Shown here one piece after another: positions 7,871 through 15,591 of a DNA stretch of 41,271 bases. How positions within the stretch are numbered: position 1 is the first letter of the stretch; every line of letters starts with the position of its first letter. Location: NCBI RefSeq assembly GCF_001418565.1, contig NZ_LIQQ01000300.1, positions 1-41,271 on the forward strand. Direction: 5' to 3'. Source of the DNA: Streptomyces graminilatus (lineage in GTDB: Bacteria > Actinomycetota > Actinomycetes > Streptomycetales > Streptomycetaceae). The notes under the pieces are model-generated. The model made no database searches. It was not told where the DNA came from and saw only the letters and a list, made by a program, of their open reading frames with translations. The translations under genes were made by a program, and so were the position numbers.

Positions 7871-8974
7871 TCAGATGAGGGCGGGGTTCTCCTTGTAGAT
7901 CTCGTCGATGATCGAGAGGTCGAAGAGCTTGGCGGCGGTGAGGTCGAGGCCGCCGAACTTCAGCGTCTTGATGTTCTCCTCGACCAGCTCCGGGGTCATG
8001 GTGAACAGGCCGCTCTTCTTGGTGCCGTCGCTCACCATCAGCTTGCTCTCGTCCGCGGACTCCAGGGTCTGCTCCTTGGTCGTCAGCCCGAGCTCCTTGC
8101 CGTACGTCTCGGCCGCGAGCTTCGCGCCGAGCGCGGGGTCGGCGATGTTCGCCTTCCAGCCCTTGATCTCCGCGCGCAGGAACGCCTTGAGCAGGTCGCG
8201 CTGGTTGTCGATGGTGTCCTGGCGGACGATGTAGACCTCCGAGACCAGCGGGTAGCCGGTGTCGGCGAGCAGCATCGTGGCGACCTTGAAGCCCTTCAGC
8301 CGCAGCGTGTTCGGCTCGTTGGTCACGAAGGAGAACCAGCCGTCCACGGTCCCCTGGGTCAGGGGCAGCGGGTCGAACTGCACCGGCACCTTCGTGATCT
8401 TCGACTCGTCAAGCCCGGTGGCCTTGATGTACGCCGCCCACACGGACTCGTTGCCCGCCTGCACGCCGATCTTCTTGCCGTACATGTCCTCCGGCTTGGC
8501 GATCGGGTTCTTGGCCATCGACATGATGCAGAACGGGTTCTTCTGGTACTGGGCGCCGATGATCTTCAGCGGTGCGCCCTTGGCGACGGCGGCGCCGGTG
8601 ATGTCGGGGGCGCTGATCGCGACGAGCGCCTTCTTGGTGACGACGTCCGTCTCCATCGGTGTCGCGGACGGGCCGCCGCCTATGAGGGTGACCTTCGAGA
8701 AGCCCTCGGCCTTGTAGTAGCCCTTGCTGTCCGCGATGTAACTGCCCGCGAACTCGACGTTCTTGATCCAGGACAGCCGCAGCGTCAGCTCCCCGAAGCC
8801 CTTGGCACCGGAGGACGAGGAGGCGGTCGAGGACTTCGAGTCGGAGTCGCCGCACGCGGCCAGCAACGGGCCGCCGAGCAGCACGGCACCGCCCAGCTGG
8901 AGTCCCCGCTTGAGGAAGAGCCGGCGCTCGGCGGCCATGAACGCTCTGTCGTCACTGCTCATGCTGTTGGTCAT
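7871..8974 (-). CDS. NMT1/THI5-like (SsuA-type) substrate-binding lipoprotein, Tat signal
   Basis: A 367-residue periplasmic-type binding protein anchored outside the membrane. The N-terminus holds a twin-arginine motif (ERRLFLKRG, Arg17-Arg18), a hydrophobic stretch and a lipobox LLAAC with Cys41, so it is probably exported folded by Tat and lipidated. The mature part ([24 protein letters not shown]) opens like NMT1/THI5 and sulfonate-binding proteins, followed by the usual [14 protein letters not shown] ligand-cleft segment. The ATG at 8974 has AAGGA upstream. It delivers substrate to the permeases at 5265-6874. The family binds thiamine pyrimidines, sulfonates and related small molecules, so the ligand is open. 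Confidence 0.9.
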   Translation of the reverse strand: MTNSMSSDDRAFMAAERRLFLKRGLQLGGAVLLGGPLLAACGDSDSKSSTASSSSGAKGFGELTLRLSWIKNVEFAGSYIADSKGYYKAEGFSKVTLIGGGPSATPMETDVVTKKALVAISAPDITGAAVAKGAPLKIIGAQYQKNPFCIMSMAKNPIAKPEDMYGKKIGVQAGNESVWAAYIKATGLDESKITKVPVQFDPLPLTQGTVDGWFSFVTNEPNTLRLKGFKVATMLLADTGYPLVSEVYIVRQDTIDNQRDLLKAFLRAEIKGWKANIADPALGAKLAAETYGKELGLTTKEQTLESADESKLMVSDGTKKSGLFTMTPELVEENIKTLKFGGLDLTAAKLFDLSIIDEIYKENPALI

Positions 8975-9073
8975 GGGGTGGTTCCTTTTCGCTTTCGCTT
9001 GGTGCCTGGCGGGAGGTGCTCGGTCGGGTCGAAGGCCGGGCCGAAGGTCGGGCCGGAGGCCGGATCGGTGGGG

Positions 9074-10063
9074 TCAGAGGTCGAGGAGGAGTTCGGGGGT
9101 GCGGGAGCGCGAGCAGCAGATGGTGATCCGGTCGTCGGCGGCGCGCTCCTCGGGGGTCCGGACCTCGTCGCGGTGGTCGGGTTCGCCGGCCAGGACGGGG
9201 GTCAGACAGGCGCCGCAGATGCCCTGTTCGCAGGACAGCTCGACCTCGACGCCGCCCGAGGTGAGGACGTCGGCGATGGTGCGGTCGGCGGGGACGGGGT
9301 AGCCGATGCCGGTGCTCGCGATCCGTACGGTGAACTCGGTGGCGGCTTCGGTGGTGACTTCGGCACCGGCGGCCGTAGGAGTCGCGGGAGTCGCCGGGGC
9401 GAAGCGTTCCGTGTGGATCTGGCCGGGTAGCCAGCCGGCGGCGGTCGCCTCGGCGGTGACGTGGGTCATGAAACCGTCGGGCCCGCAGACGTAGACGGCC
9501 GTGTCCGGGTCGGGGGCCAGCAGTTCGGCGGGCAGCCCCGTGCGGACGGTGTCCCCCCGGTCGCTGTGATGGACCACGGTCCGCTCGGCGAAGGCGGAGG
9601 CCACGAGCCGTTCCAGCAGCGGGGCGTCCGCCGCGCTGGAGGTGTAGTGGTGCAGGACGAACGGTGCCTCCCGCGCCGCCAGGGCCTCGGCCATCGACAG
9701 CAGCGGTGTGATGCCGATGCCACCCGCGACGAGCACATGGCGCCGGGCCGCCACGAGCGGGAAGTGATTGCGCGGGGGCGAGATCCGCAGCCGCCGGCCC
9801 ACATGGAGGTCGCGGTGCAGGGTGCGGGAGCCGCCCCGGCCGGTGTCGTCGCGCCGTACGCAGATCAGGTAACGCCCCGTTTCCCGAGGGGAGTTGCACA
9901 GCGAGTACGGACGGACGAGGGAGGGCCCGAGGCGGACGTCGATGTGAGCGCCCGCCTCGAAGGACGGCAGGGCGGCTGCTCCGGGGGCCGCCCGGAGTTC
10001 GTAACTGTGGCTGGTGGCGGAGGCGAGGGAGACCGCGTGGACGATGACGTCGAGGCTCTGCAC
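9074..10063 (-). CDS. Oxygenase reductase, FMN/NAD(H)/plant-type 2Fe-2S (VanB-like)
   Basis: A 329-residue class IA oxygenase reductase with three modules in order: flavin binding (RPYSL at 51-55), nicotinamide binding (GGIGITP at 114-120, CGPDGFM at 193-199), and a C-terminal ferredoxin domain with cluster ligands Cys278, Cys283, Cys286 and Cys316. This is the phthalate dioxygenase reductase/vanillate demethylase reductase arrangement. It passes electrons from NAD(P)H to the adjacent Rieske oxygenase. The start is a GTG at 10063, nine bases after the oxygenase stop, which implies translational coupling. It is flanked by the transport genes of the same operon. Confidence 0.93.
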   Translation of the reverse strand: MQSLDVIVHAVSLASATSHSYELRAAPGAAALPSFEAGAHIDVRLGPSLVRPYSLCNSPRETGRYLICVRRDDTGRGGSRTLHRDLHVGRRLRISPPRNHFPLVAARRHVLVAGGIGITPLLSMAEALAAREAPFVLHHYTSSAADAPLLERLVASAFAERTVVHHSDRGDTVRTGLPAELLAPDPDTAVYVCGPDGFMTHVTAEATAAGWLPGQIHTERFAPATPATPTAAGAEVTTEAATEFTVRIASTGIGYPVPADRTIADVLTSGGVEVELSCEQGICGACLTPVLAGEPDHRDEVRTPEERAADDRITICCSRSRTPELLLDL

Positions 10064-10072
10064 AGCGGGCCC

Positions 10073-11116
10073 CTACGCGGTGAAGAAGTGGCTGAGGCCC
10101 AGGTCGCGCAGTCCGCGACGGTAGGCGATGGAGCTGCGGTCGGCCGGGATGTGCACTTCGAGCCGGGGGTCCAGGGGGAGGTTCTCGGGCTTCTGGACCT
10201 CGACGATGGCCCGGTCCTCCTCGAAGACCGTCCGGTTGAAGTCGTATACGCCCTGGACGGGTTGGTCGGTGTCGAAGTCACGGGCGATCGGGGCGAACAT
10301 ACGGGTCTGCCGGGCCGACACCGGGGAGGCGGCGTTCATGATGTTCAGCCGCCCGCCGCCGGGGAAGTGCACCACCAGCGTCGCGGTGAACGGCAGGTGG
10401 ACGTCGAAGTGACGCAGCCACCGGAAGCCGGGAGGGGCCTGCTTGCCGCTGCCGTGCGGGTAGTTGGAGGCGGTGCTCCAGTAGTCGACGCAGAACCCGT
10501 GGTCGTGGCGGACCGGGGTGTAGTCGGGCACGACGGTGTCGTCGGGGTCCCCGAAGGAGTCCAGATGGACGAAGCCGAAGTGGGCGACGTCCAGGAACCC
10601 CTCGACCTGCCGGCCGGCGAACGCGGCGATGTCGATCTCGGGGCAGTTGATCCGCTGGAATCCCTCGTCGTCCCAGTGGGCCATGGCCGGGATCACCGGC
10701 TCGGCGTCCGGGACCGGCCGCAGACAGGTCCACACGAGCCCGTACCGCTCGACGACGGGAAAGGTACGCAGGTTGAGGCGGGACGGGATCTTCGACTCCG
10801 GATGTGCCGGGACACGCACACACCGCCCGCCCTCCCCGAAGCGCAGCCCGTGGTACGCGCAGGTGATGCCGTTGCCGTCGCCCGCGCCGAGGCTGAGCGG
10901 CACACCCCGGTGCGGACAGATGTCGTGCGCCACGACCACGCTGCCGCCCACCCGGTAGGCGACCAGGGTCTCGTCGAGCAGGCGTACGGCGGTGGGGGCG
11001 TCGCCGATCTCGCTCGACCGGGCGACCGGGTACCAGTGCCGGGCGAGGATCGCCCAGTCGTCGGCGTCGAACGTGCAGTCCCGGGGCAGGGCAGGGCGGG
11101 GTGGAGCAGTGGTCAT
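10073..11116 (-). CDS. Rieske non-heme iron oxygenase, oxygenase component
   Basis: A 347-residue Rieske oxygenase. The 2Fe-2S ligands are Cys67-x-His69 (CPHRGVPLSLG) and Cys86-x2-His89 (CAYHG). The mononuclear iron site shows E172-x3-D176-x2-H179-x4-H184 in VEGFLDVAHFGFVH, and a late FEEDRAIVEVQ supplies the probable third carboxylate. The late EDRAIVE-x-Q pattern is shared with VanA-type demethylases and related monooxygenases. Reactions in this group include O- and N-demethylation and ring hydroxylation. The substrate is unknown. The ATG at 11116 follows AGAAGGACC. First structural gene of the operon, 187 bases after a leader peptide ORF. Confidence 0.93.
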   Translation of the reverse strand: MTTAPPRPALPRDCTFDADDWAILARHWYPVARSSEIGDAPTAVRLLDETLVAYRVGGSVVVAHDICPHRGVPLSLGAGDGNGITCAYHGLRFGEGGRCVRVPAHPESKIPSRLNLRTFPVVERYGLVWTCLRPVPDAEPVIPAMAHWDDEGFQRINCPEIDIAAFAGRQVEGFLDVAHFGFVHLDSFGDPDDTVVPDYTPVRHDHGFCVDYWSTASNYPHGSGKQAPPGFRWLRHFDVHLPFTATLVVHFPGGGRLNIMNAASPVSARQTRMFAPIARDFDTDQPVQGVYDFNRTVFEEDRAIVEVQKPENLPLDPRLEVHIPADRSSIAYRRGLRDLGLSHFFTA

Positions 11117-11303
11117 ACGGAAGGTCCTTCTGTGGAGCGCGGCCGAAACGGCCCGGCTGGCACCTGCGAGGCGCCTGTCAGGACGACGGCACGGGCAAAG
11201 TGTGGGTGCGTGGCAGAGGCGTGGGGCGACAGGCCGGTCCCGGGACAGCGACACCTGGCACGGCGGCCCGGGCGGGGCGCCGGCCGCGATCGTCGGTACG
11301 GGA
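11117..11303 (-). promoter_or_regulatory. Untranslated leader between uORF and Rieske gene (candidate attenuator)
   Basis: These 187 bases lie between the end of the leader peptide and the oxygenase start. They are GC-rich and contain short potential stems, for example GGCCG/CGGCC around AAA near 11142-11154. The spacing fits a leader-peptide attenuation device, but I could not identify a clear terminator/antiterminator pair. Confidence 0.35.
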
Positions 11304-11420
11304 TCAGGCGTGCGGTCCCTCGGACGCCGGATGTGAACCGTGCGCCACACGTCCGCGTGTCCAGGCCGACTGGTGGACACGGCACCGGAGGTCCGTGCCG
11401 CGCCCGCTGACAAGGCTCAT
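11304..11420 (-). CDS. Short leader peptide (38 aa uORF) upstream of the Rieske/ABC operon
   Basis: The ORF starts with ATG at 11420, preceded by GGAGGG at ideal spacing, and encodes 38 residues beginning with LVSGRGTDLRCRVHQSAW after the first two. From memory, Streptomyces genomes carry many short leader peptides with a pattern close to LVSRxHVDLxRxxSAxC, often upstream of sulfur-assimilation or SsuABC-like transport operons. This one matches in order and position, although it has only one cysteine. It is followed by a 187-base untranslated stretch and then the Rieske gene. It probably senses translation rate at particular codons to control the operon (inference). No homology search was possible. 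Confidence 0.6.
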   Translation of the reverse strand: MSLVSGRGTDLRCRVHQSAWTRGRVAHGSHPASEGPHA

Positions 11421-11624
11421 CGCGCTTCCCTCCGTGCTCAGTGCCGACTGTCTGTCGCCGGACGACCAAGCAGAGAGTGACCCACGGAGATTGCCCAGCC
11501 ATTCCGCGTTTGTTACTTACATATTCCATGCCCGGCTTTGACCCGGGATGCCGCACCAGACCCTGTCGTGGACCTGGTGGGAGCAGCGCTGTTCCTGGTG
11601 GCGGGGCTCGGCTCGGGTGCGTTC
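11421..11624. promoter_or_regulatory. Intergenic region upstream of leader peptide, downstream of modC
   Basis: About 200 bases between two same-strand units. An AT-rich patch at 11505-11530 (GTTTGTTACTTACATATTCC on the plus strand) is the only conspicuous AT-rich stretch nearby and is the likely core promoter area for the minus-strand leader/Rieske operon. No convincing hexamer pair could be fixed, and no clear modC terminator is seen. Confidence 0.35.
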
Positions 11625-12734
11625 TCAGACCGGGTAGGCGTGGGTCTGCGCCGCCTTCACCGTCGCCCAGACCTCCGCACCCGGGTGCAGGTCGAGTTCG
11701 GCGGCGGCGACCGTGGTCAGGTCGGCGGCGAGCGGGAGTTCGCCGGTGAGGTCGGCGCGGACCTGGTCGCCGTGGCTCTCCAGGCCGTTCACCCGACAGC
11801 GCCAGAGGTTGCGGGCGCTGGCGCCGGTCGGACGGTCCCGGTAGAGCGTGATCGCGCTCGGCGGGAACGCCACGAACACCGGGCCGGACAGTGCCTCGGT
11901 GGTGGTGATGGAGGGGCCGGTGCCGAGGCGGACGGTGTGGCCGTCGGCCTGGCCCCGGTACAGGTTCAGGCCGACCAACTGGGCGATGTAGTCCGTGCGC
12001 GGATGGCGGGCGATGACGGAAGGGGTGCCCTCCTGGACGACCCGGCCGTCCTCGACGACGACCAGCCGGTCGGCCAGCACCATCGCGTCCAGCGGATCAT
12101 GTGTGACCAGGACCGCGACAGCCTCGAACTCGGCCAGGTGGCGCCGGAGTTGGGCGCGCACCTCCAGGCGGGTACGGGCGTCCAGGGCGGCCAGCGGCTC
12201 GTCCAGGAGCAGCAGGCGCGGGCCGGTGGCCAGCGCGCGGGCCAGGGCGACGCGCTGCGCCTGGCCGCCGGACAGCTTGCGCGGTTTGGCACCGGCGTGC
12301 TCCGCGAGGCCCAGGCGGCCGAGCCACTCGGCGGCCCGCGCGCGTGCCTCGGCCCTGGTCGCGCCGTGGCAGCGCGGCCCGAACGCCACGTTGTCGAGGG
12401 CGGTGAGGTGCGGGAAGAGCAGATAGTCCTGGAAGACGACGCCGACCGGACGGGACTCCGGCGGCGTACGCTCCAACGCCGCGCCGTCCAGCCGCAGATG
12501 GCCGTCGGTGAGCGGGGCCAGGCCGGCGAGGGCGCGCAGGGCGGTGGTCTTGCCGGCACCGTTCGGACCGAGCAGGGCGACGACCTCACCGGGCGCGACT
12601 CGCAGCGCCACGTCGAGCCGGAAGGCGCCGCGCTCGACGACGAGACGGGCGTCGAGGCCGTCCGGGGCGGGGTCGCCGGCGCCAGGGCCGGAGGCGGCGG
12701 AGTGATCGGGTTCGGTCGTCCTGCTGTCATCCAC
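11625..12734 (-). CDS. modC: Molybdate ABC transporter ATP-binding protein ModC
   Basis: A 369-residue ATPase. Walker A GPNGAGKT is near residues 56-63, the signature is KLSGGQAQRVALARAL, Walker B is LLLLDEPLAALD, and the switch histidine is in VLVTHDPLDAM. The C-terminal third (from about residue 290, through NLWRCRVNGLESHGDQVRADL and GAEVWATVKAAQTHAYPV) is a TOBE domain that binds oxyanions and regulates uptake in ModC/CysA-type ATPases. The start is GTG at 12734, six bases after the modB stop, with GGGGGA upstream. It powers molybdate uptake with ModB and ModA. A sulfate or tungstate role is possible, but the molybdate-type regulator nearby favours molybdate. Confidence 0.92.
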   Translation of the reverse strand: MDDSRTTEPDHSAASGPGAGDPAPDGLDARLVVERGAFRLDVALRVAPGEVVALLGPNGAGKTTALRALAGLAPLTDGHLRLDGAALERTPPESRPVGVVFQDYLLFPHLTALDNVAFGPRCHGATRAEARARAAEWLGRLGLAEHAGAKPRKLSGGQAQRVALARALATGPRLLLLDEPLAALDARTRLEVRAQLRRHLAEFEAVAVLVTHDPLDAMVLADRLVVVEDGRVVQEGTPSVIARHPRTDYIAQLVGLNLYRGQADGHTVRLGTGPSITTTEALSGPVFVAFPPSAITLYRDRPTGASARNLWRCRVNGLESHGDQVRADLTGELPLAADLTTVAAAELDLHPGAEVWATVKAAQTHAYPV

Positions 12735-12740
12735 CTGCGG

Positions 12741-13631
12741 TCATCCCCCTGCTGTCATCCAACGGTCGCGCAGGCCCGCCAGCACCGCGACGGACACGGC
12801 CAGCAGGACCAGGCTGAGGGCGATGGCGGCCTCCGGGTCGCTCTGCAGGGCCAGATAGACGGCCAGCGGCATGGTCTGGGTGCGGCCGGGGAAGTTGCCC
12901 GCGAAGGTGATCGTCGCCCCGAACTCACCGAGCGCCCGCGCCCAGGCCAGCACGGCACCCGCGGCGATGCCCGGCGCGATCAGCGGGAGCGTGACCCTGC
13001 GGAACGCGGTGAACCGGGACGCGCCGAGCGTGGCCGCCGCCTCCTCGAAGCGCGGGTCGGCGGCGCGCAGGGTGCCCTCGACGCTGATGACCAGGAAGGG
13101 CATCGCGACGAACGCCTCGGCGACGACGACCCCGGTGGTGGTGAAGGGGAGCGTGATCCCGAACCAGGAGTCGAGCGACCGCCCGACGATGCCGTTGCGG
13201 CCGAGCGCCATCAGCAGCGCGACACCGCCGACGACCGGCGGCAGTACGAGCGGCAGGGTGACCAGGGCCCGTACGAGGCCGCGTCCGGGAAACTCGACGC
13301 GGGCCAGCAGCCAGGCCAGCGGCACGCCCAGGACCAGGCTCACCGCGGTGGCGGCGGTGGCGCAGACCAGGGACAGCCGCAGCGCCTGCCACACCTCGGC
13401 ACTGGTCAACTGCGCGGGCAGACCGTGCCACGGCGCCCGTACGAGCAGGGCGATCAGCGGCACGACCAGGAACGCCACACCGATCAGCGCGGGCACCAGC
13501 AGCGCGGGCGGCACACCCCGGCCGAGCCCTCGCCCGCCCGTCCGGACAGACCGACGCCGAAGCCGACGCCGGGGACCGCCCTTGAGGGTGTCGGCCGCGG
13601 CGCCGGACCTGTCGGTGGCCGGGAGGGTCAC
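12741..13631 (-). CDS. modB: Molybdate ABC transporter permease ModB
   Basis: A 296-residue permease with an arginine-rich cytoplasmic N-terminus (RRRLRRRSVR) followed by about six membrane segments. The coupling motif EEAAATLGASRFTAFRRVTLPLIAPG is followed by the ModB-type stretch RALGEFGATITFAGNFPGRTQTMPLAVYLALQ, diagnostic of molybdate/sulfate permeases. The GTG start at 13631 overlaps the modA stop (GTGA), and the stop lies six bases before modC, so modABC is one coupled operon. It forms the channel for molybdate import. Confidence 0.93.
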   Translation of the reverse strand: MTLPATDRSGAAADTLKGGPRRRLRRRSVRTGGRGLGRGVPPALLVPALIGVAFLVVPLIALLVRAPWHGLPAQLTSAEVWQALRLSLVCATAATAVSLVLGVPLAWLLARVEFPGRGLVRALVTLPLVLPPVVGGVALLMALGRNGIVGRSLDSWFGITLPFTTTGVVVAEAFVAMPFLVISVEGTLRAADPRFEEAAATLGASRFTAFRRVTLPLIAPGIAAGAVLAWARALGEFGATITFAGNFPGRTQTMPLAVYLALQSDPEAAIALSLVLLAVSVAVLAGLRDRWMTAGG

Positions 13632-14452
13632 GGCTTGAGGAACCCGGCCTCGGTCAGGACCTGCCGGCCCTCGGCGGACCGCACCAGCGCGATGAACGCC
13701 TGGGCGGCTTCGGCGTTCTTGCTGTCCTTGAGCTGGACGATCGGGTACTCGTTGACGGCACCGGCGGACTCGGGGAACTCCACACCCTCCACCTTGTCAC
13801 CCGCGGCGTGCACATCGGTCCTGTAGACGACGGCGGCGTCGGCCTCCTTCAGCTCGACCTTCGTCAGGGCACTCTTGACGTCCTGCTCGTAGGAGACCGG
13901 GGTGAGCTTCAGCCTGGCGGCGTCGAGGGCCTTCTGCGCGGCGGCGCCACAGGGCACCGTCTTGTCGCACAGGACGACCTTGAGGCTCGGCTTGGTGAGG
14001 TCCTTCAGGGAGGCGATCTTGGCGGGGTTGCCCGGCAGGGCCGCGATCTCCAGCTGGTTGCGGACGAAGGTGGCGGGCGTGCCGGACGCGTCCCCGGCGT
14101 CCGTGACGATCTTCATCGTCTTGGGGCTGGCCGAGGCGAACACGTCGGCCGGGGCGCCGCCGGTGATGCTCGCGGCGAGGGAGTCGCTGCCGCCGAAGCT
14201 GAAGGCGACCTTCGTACCGGGGTGGGCCTTCTCGAACTTCTCGCCCAGAGCCGTGAAGCTCTCCTTCAGGGAGGCGGCGGCGAACACGGTCACCGTGCCG
14301 GACACCTTGTCGGAGGCCGGGGCCGAAGCGGACCCGGTGGGGCCCGACTTCGCCGACGAGGAGTCGTCGGACGACGAGCAGGCGCTCAGGGCCAGCAGCG
14401 CGGCGACGCCGACACCGGTCATCTGAAGGGTCCGGCGCGCGGTACGGGTCAT
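13628..14452 (-). CDS. modA: Molybdate-binding lipoprotein ModA
   Basis: A 274-residue extracellular binding protein. The signal peptide (MTRTARRTLQMTGVGVAALL) ends in a lipobox ALSAC with Cys25, then a serine-rich linker. The mature part shows family motifs VTVFAAASLKESFTALGEKFE, FSFGGSDSLAASITGGAPADVFASAS, and the second-lobe segment DAAVVYRTDVHAAG, all typical of ModA. The ATG at 14452 has AGGGAG upstream. First gene of modABC, 59 bases downstream of the HTH/TOBE regulator, which may share its transcript. Confidence 0.94.
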   Translation of the reverse strand: MTRTARRTLQMTGVGVAALLALSACSSSDDSSSAKSGPTGSASAPASDKVSGTVTVFAAASLKESFTALGEKFEKAHPGTKVAFSFGGSDSLAASITGGAPADVFASASPKTMKIVTDAGDASGTPATFVRNQLEIAALPGNPAKIASLKDLTKPSLKVVLCDKTVPCGAAAQKALDAARLKLTPVSYEQDVKSALTKVELKEADAAVVYRTDVHAAGDKVEGVEFPESAGAVNEYPIVQLKDSKNAEAAQAFIALVRSAEGRQVLTEAGFLKP

Positions 14453-14511
14453 CACGGATCTACTCCCTCTGGTCCTGACGGACACAATCACCTGTGGTCC
14501 TGACGGACCAA

Positions 14512-14898
14512 TTACGGTCTCTCGACGACCACGTTCGTCGACTTGATCACGGCAACCGCCGGAACACCGGGCTCCAGCCTCAACTCCTCGGCCGACTCCC
14601 GGCTGACCAGCGACACCACCCGGAACGGTCCGGCCTGGATCTCCACCTGCGCCGACACATCGCCGAGGATCACATCGGTGACGATGCCTGCCAGCCGGTT
14701 GCGGGCCGAGGAGCCGGTGGACTCCCGCTCCGCCCGGTGCGTCTCGCGGGCGTAGGCGGCGAGGGCCGGCCCGGGGATGATCCGGCGGCCCTGCTCGTCC
14801 CGCTCGGCGGTGAGTCTCCCGCCGTCGACCAGGCGCCTCACGGTGTCGGCACTGACACCGAGCAGGGCGGCGGCGTCCCCGATCCGGTAGGTGTGCAT
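14512..14898 (-). CDS. HTH + TOBE molybdate-responsive regulator (ModE-like)
   Basis: A 128-residue protein with an N-terminal MerR/excisionase-type helix-turn-helix (YRIGDAAALLGVSADTVRRLVDGGRL) and a C-terminal single TOBE/molybdopterin-binding domain (RNRLAGIVTDVILGDVSAQVEIQAGPFRVVSLVSRESAEELRLEPG). This is the compact actinobacterial version of a molybdate sensor. E. coli ModE has a different winged helix and two TOBE copies. The start at 14898 (MHTYRIG) is chosen because the motif begins there. It stands just upstream of modABC and divergent from a molybdopterin-domain protein, so it probably regulates one or both in response to molybdate (inference). Confidence 0.88.
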   Translation of the reverse strand: MHTYRIGDAAALLGVSADTVRRLVDGGRLTAERDEQGRRIIPGPALAAYARETHRAERESTGSSARNRLAGIVTDVILGDVSAQVEIQAGPFRVVSLVSRESAEELRLEPGVPAVAVIKSTNVVVERP

Positions 14899-14935
14899 AC
14901 GCCGATGATATGCCGCAGATGCAAGGAGAAAGCCT

Positions 14936-14977
14936 CCAAGGCTTGGCATGAGCCGCAATCGTGATCCAAGGAGTTGG
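14936..14977. promoter_or_regulatory. Paired CCAA...TTGG inverted repeats, candidate operators of the TOBE regulator
   Basis: CCAAGGCTTGG at 14936-14946 and CCAAGGAGTTGG at 14966-14977 are palindromic and both are followed by CA. Their centres are about 30 bp apart, close to three helical turns. They sit in the 137-base gap between the divergent regulator and the molybdopterin-domain gene. Confidence 0.5.
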
Positions 14978-15035
14978 CAGATGCGTTTGCCCGGGATACG
15001 GGTCCGGGTACCTCCCCTCCGGGAGGTGGTAGCCC

Positions 15036-15518
15036 GTGAGTCAGTCCCTCGCAGCCGCCGGTACGGCCGCCGTTCCGATGGCGGAAGTCGCCCTCACCGG
15101 TGACCTGGACCGTCCGAACCGGCTGACGGTGCCCGATCTGCTCGCCTGGCCCCAGCACGAGGCGGACGTCAGCTTCGAGTGCGCCACCAGCGGCACCCGG
15201 CACCACCGTTTCACCGGCCCCCTGCTGCACGACGTGCTCGCGGACGCGGGCCCCGGCTTCGACGCGGCCCGCCGCAAGGACCGCCTGCGCTTCCTCATCG
15301 CCGTGACCGGGGCCGACGGCCATCACGCACTGCTGTCCTGGGCGGAGACAGCCCCGGACTTCGGTCGCGCGCCCGTGCTCCTGGCGGTCACCATCGACGA
15401 CACCCCGCTCGACCGGGCCGGCCCCCAACTCGTCCTGCCTCAGGACCGCTGCGGGGCCCGGCACATCAGCGCGATCAACACGATCCGCGTGGACGGCGGC
15501 TACCGCGCGTGGACATGA
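15036..15518 (+). CDS. Small molybdopterin-dependent oxidoreductase-domain protein (sulfite-oxidase fold)
   Basis: A 160-residue stand-alone version of the sulfite-oxidase-type molybdopterin-binding domain. It has DLLAWPQHEADVSFECATSG with Cys49 at the position of the Mo-ligating cysteine, a FTGPLLHDVLADAG stretch like the family's W-x-G-x-x-L-x-x-L-L, and a C-terminal GARHISAINTIRV resembling KWV-x-x-I. It is much shorter than full sulfite oxidases or MsrP (about 300 residues or more), and no heme or dimerisation domain is present. The start is GTG at 15036 with GGGAGGTGG upstream. Divergent from the Mo regulator. Activity is unproven: it may be an enzyme with an unknown partner or a cofactor-binding protein. 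Confidence 0.75.
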   Translation: MSQSLAAAGTAAVPMAEVALTGDLDRPNRLTVPDLLAWPQHEADVSFECATSGTRHHRFTGPLLHDVLADAGPGFDAARRKDRLRFLIAVTGADGHHALLSWAETAPDFGRAPVLLAVTIDDTPLDRAGPQLVLPQDRCGARHISAINTIRVDGGYRAWT

Positions 15519-15551
15519 CCCCGATGAGAGAAGGGCGGTGACGATTCCCGG

Positions 15552-15591
15552 TTGCCGGGAAACGATCAGTCGGCCTACCTTCGGGCCCATG
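15552..15591 (+). promoter_or_regulatory. Predicted promoter giving a leaderless mRNA for the M24 peptidase
   Basis: TTGCCG (15552-15557) and TACCTT (15576-15581) are separated by 18 bases, close to the main vegetative consensus. The ATG begins 7 bases after the -10, so transcription would start at or very near the first codon. Confidence 0.5.

Noticed and set aside
7178..9430. Plus-strand open frame of about 750 codons
   Set aside because: Antisense to the ATPase and binding-protein genes; runs through an intergenic repeat without any domain.
7871..11116. TPP or other metabolite riboswitch before the Rieske/ABC operon
   Set aside because: No conserved TPP, SAM or cobalamin core could be found upstream. 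The leader peptide is the better supported control element.
11113..11556. Minus-strand 147-codon frame across the leader region
   Set aside because: No RBS, no family pattern, and it conflicts with the better supported 38-codon leader peptide in another frame.
11538..13826. Plus-strand open frame of about 762 codons
   Set aside because: Antisense to modC and modB. Gly/Arg/Gln-rich with no recognisable motif or RBS.
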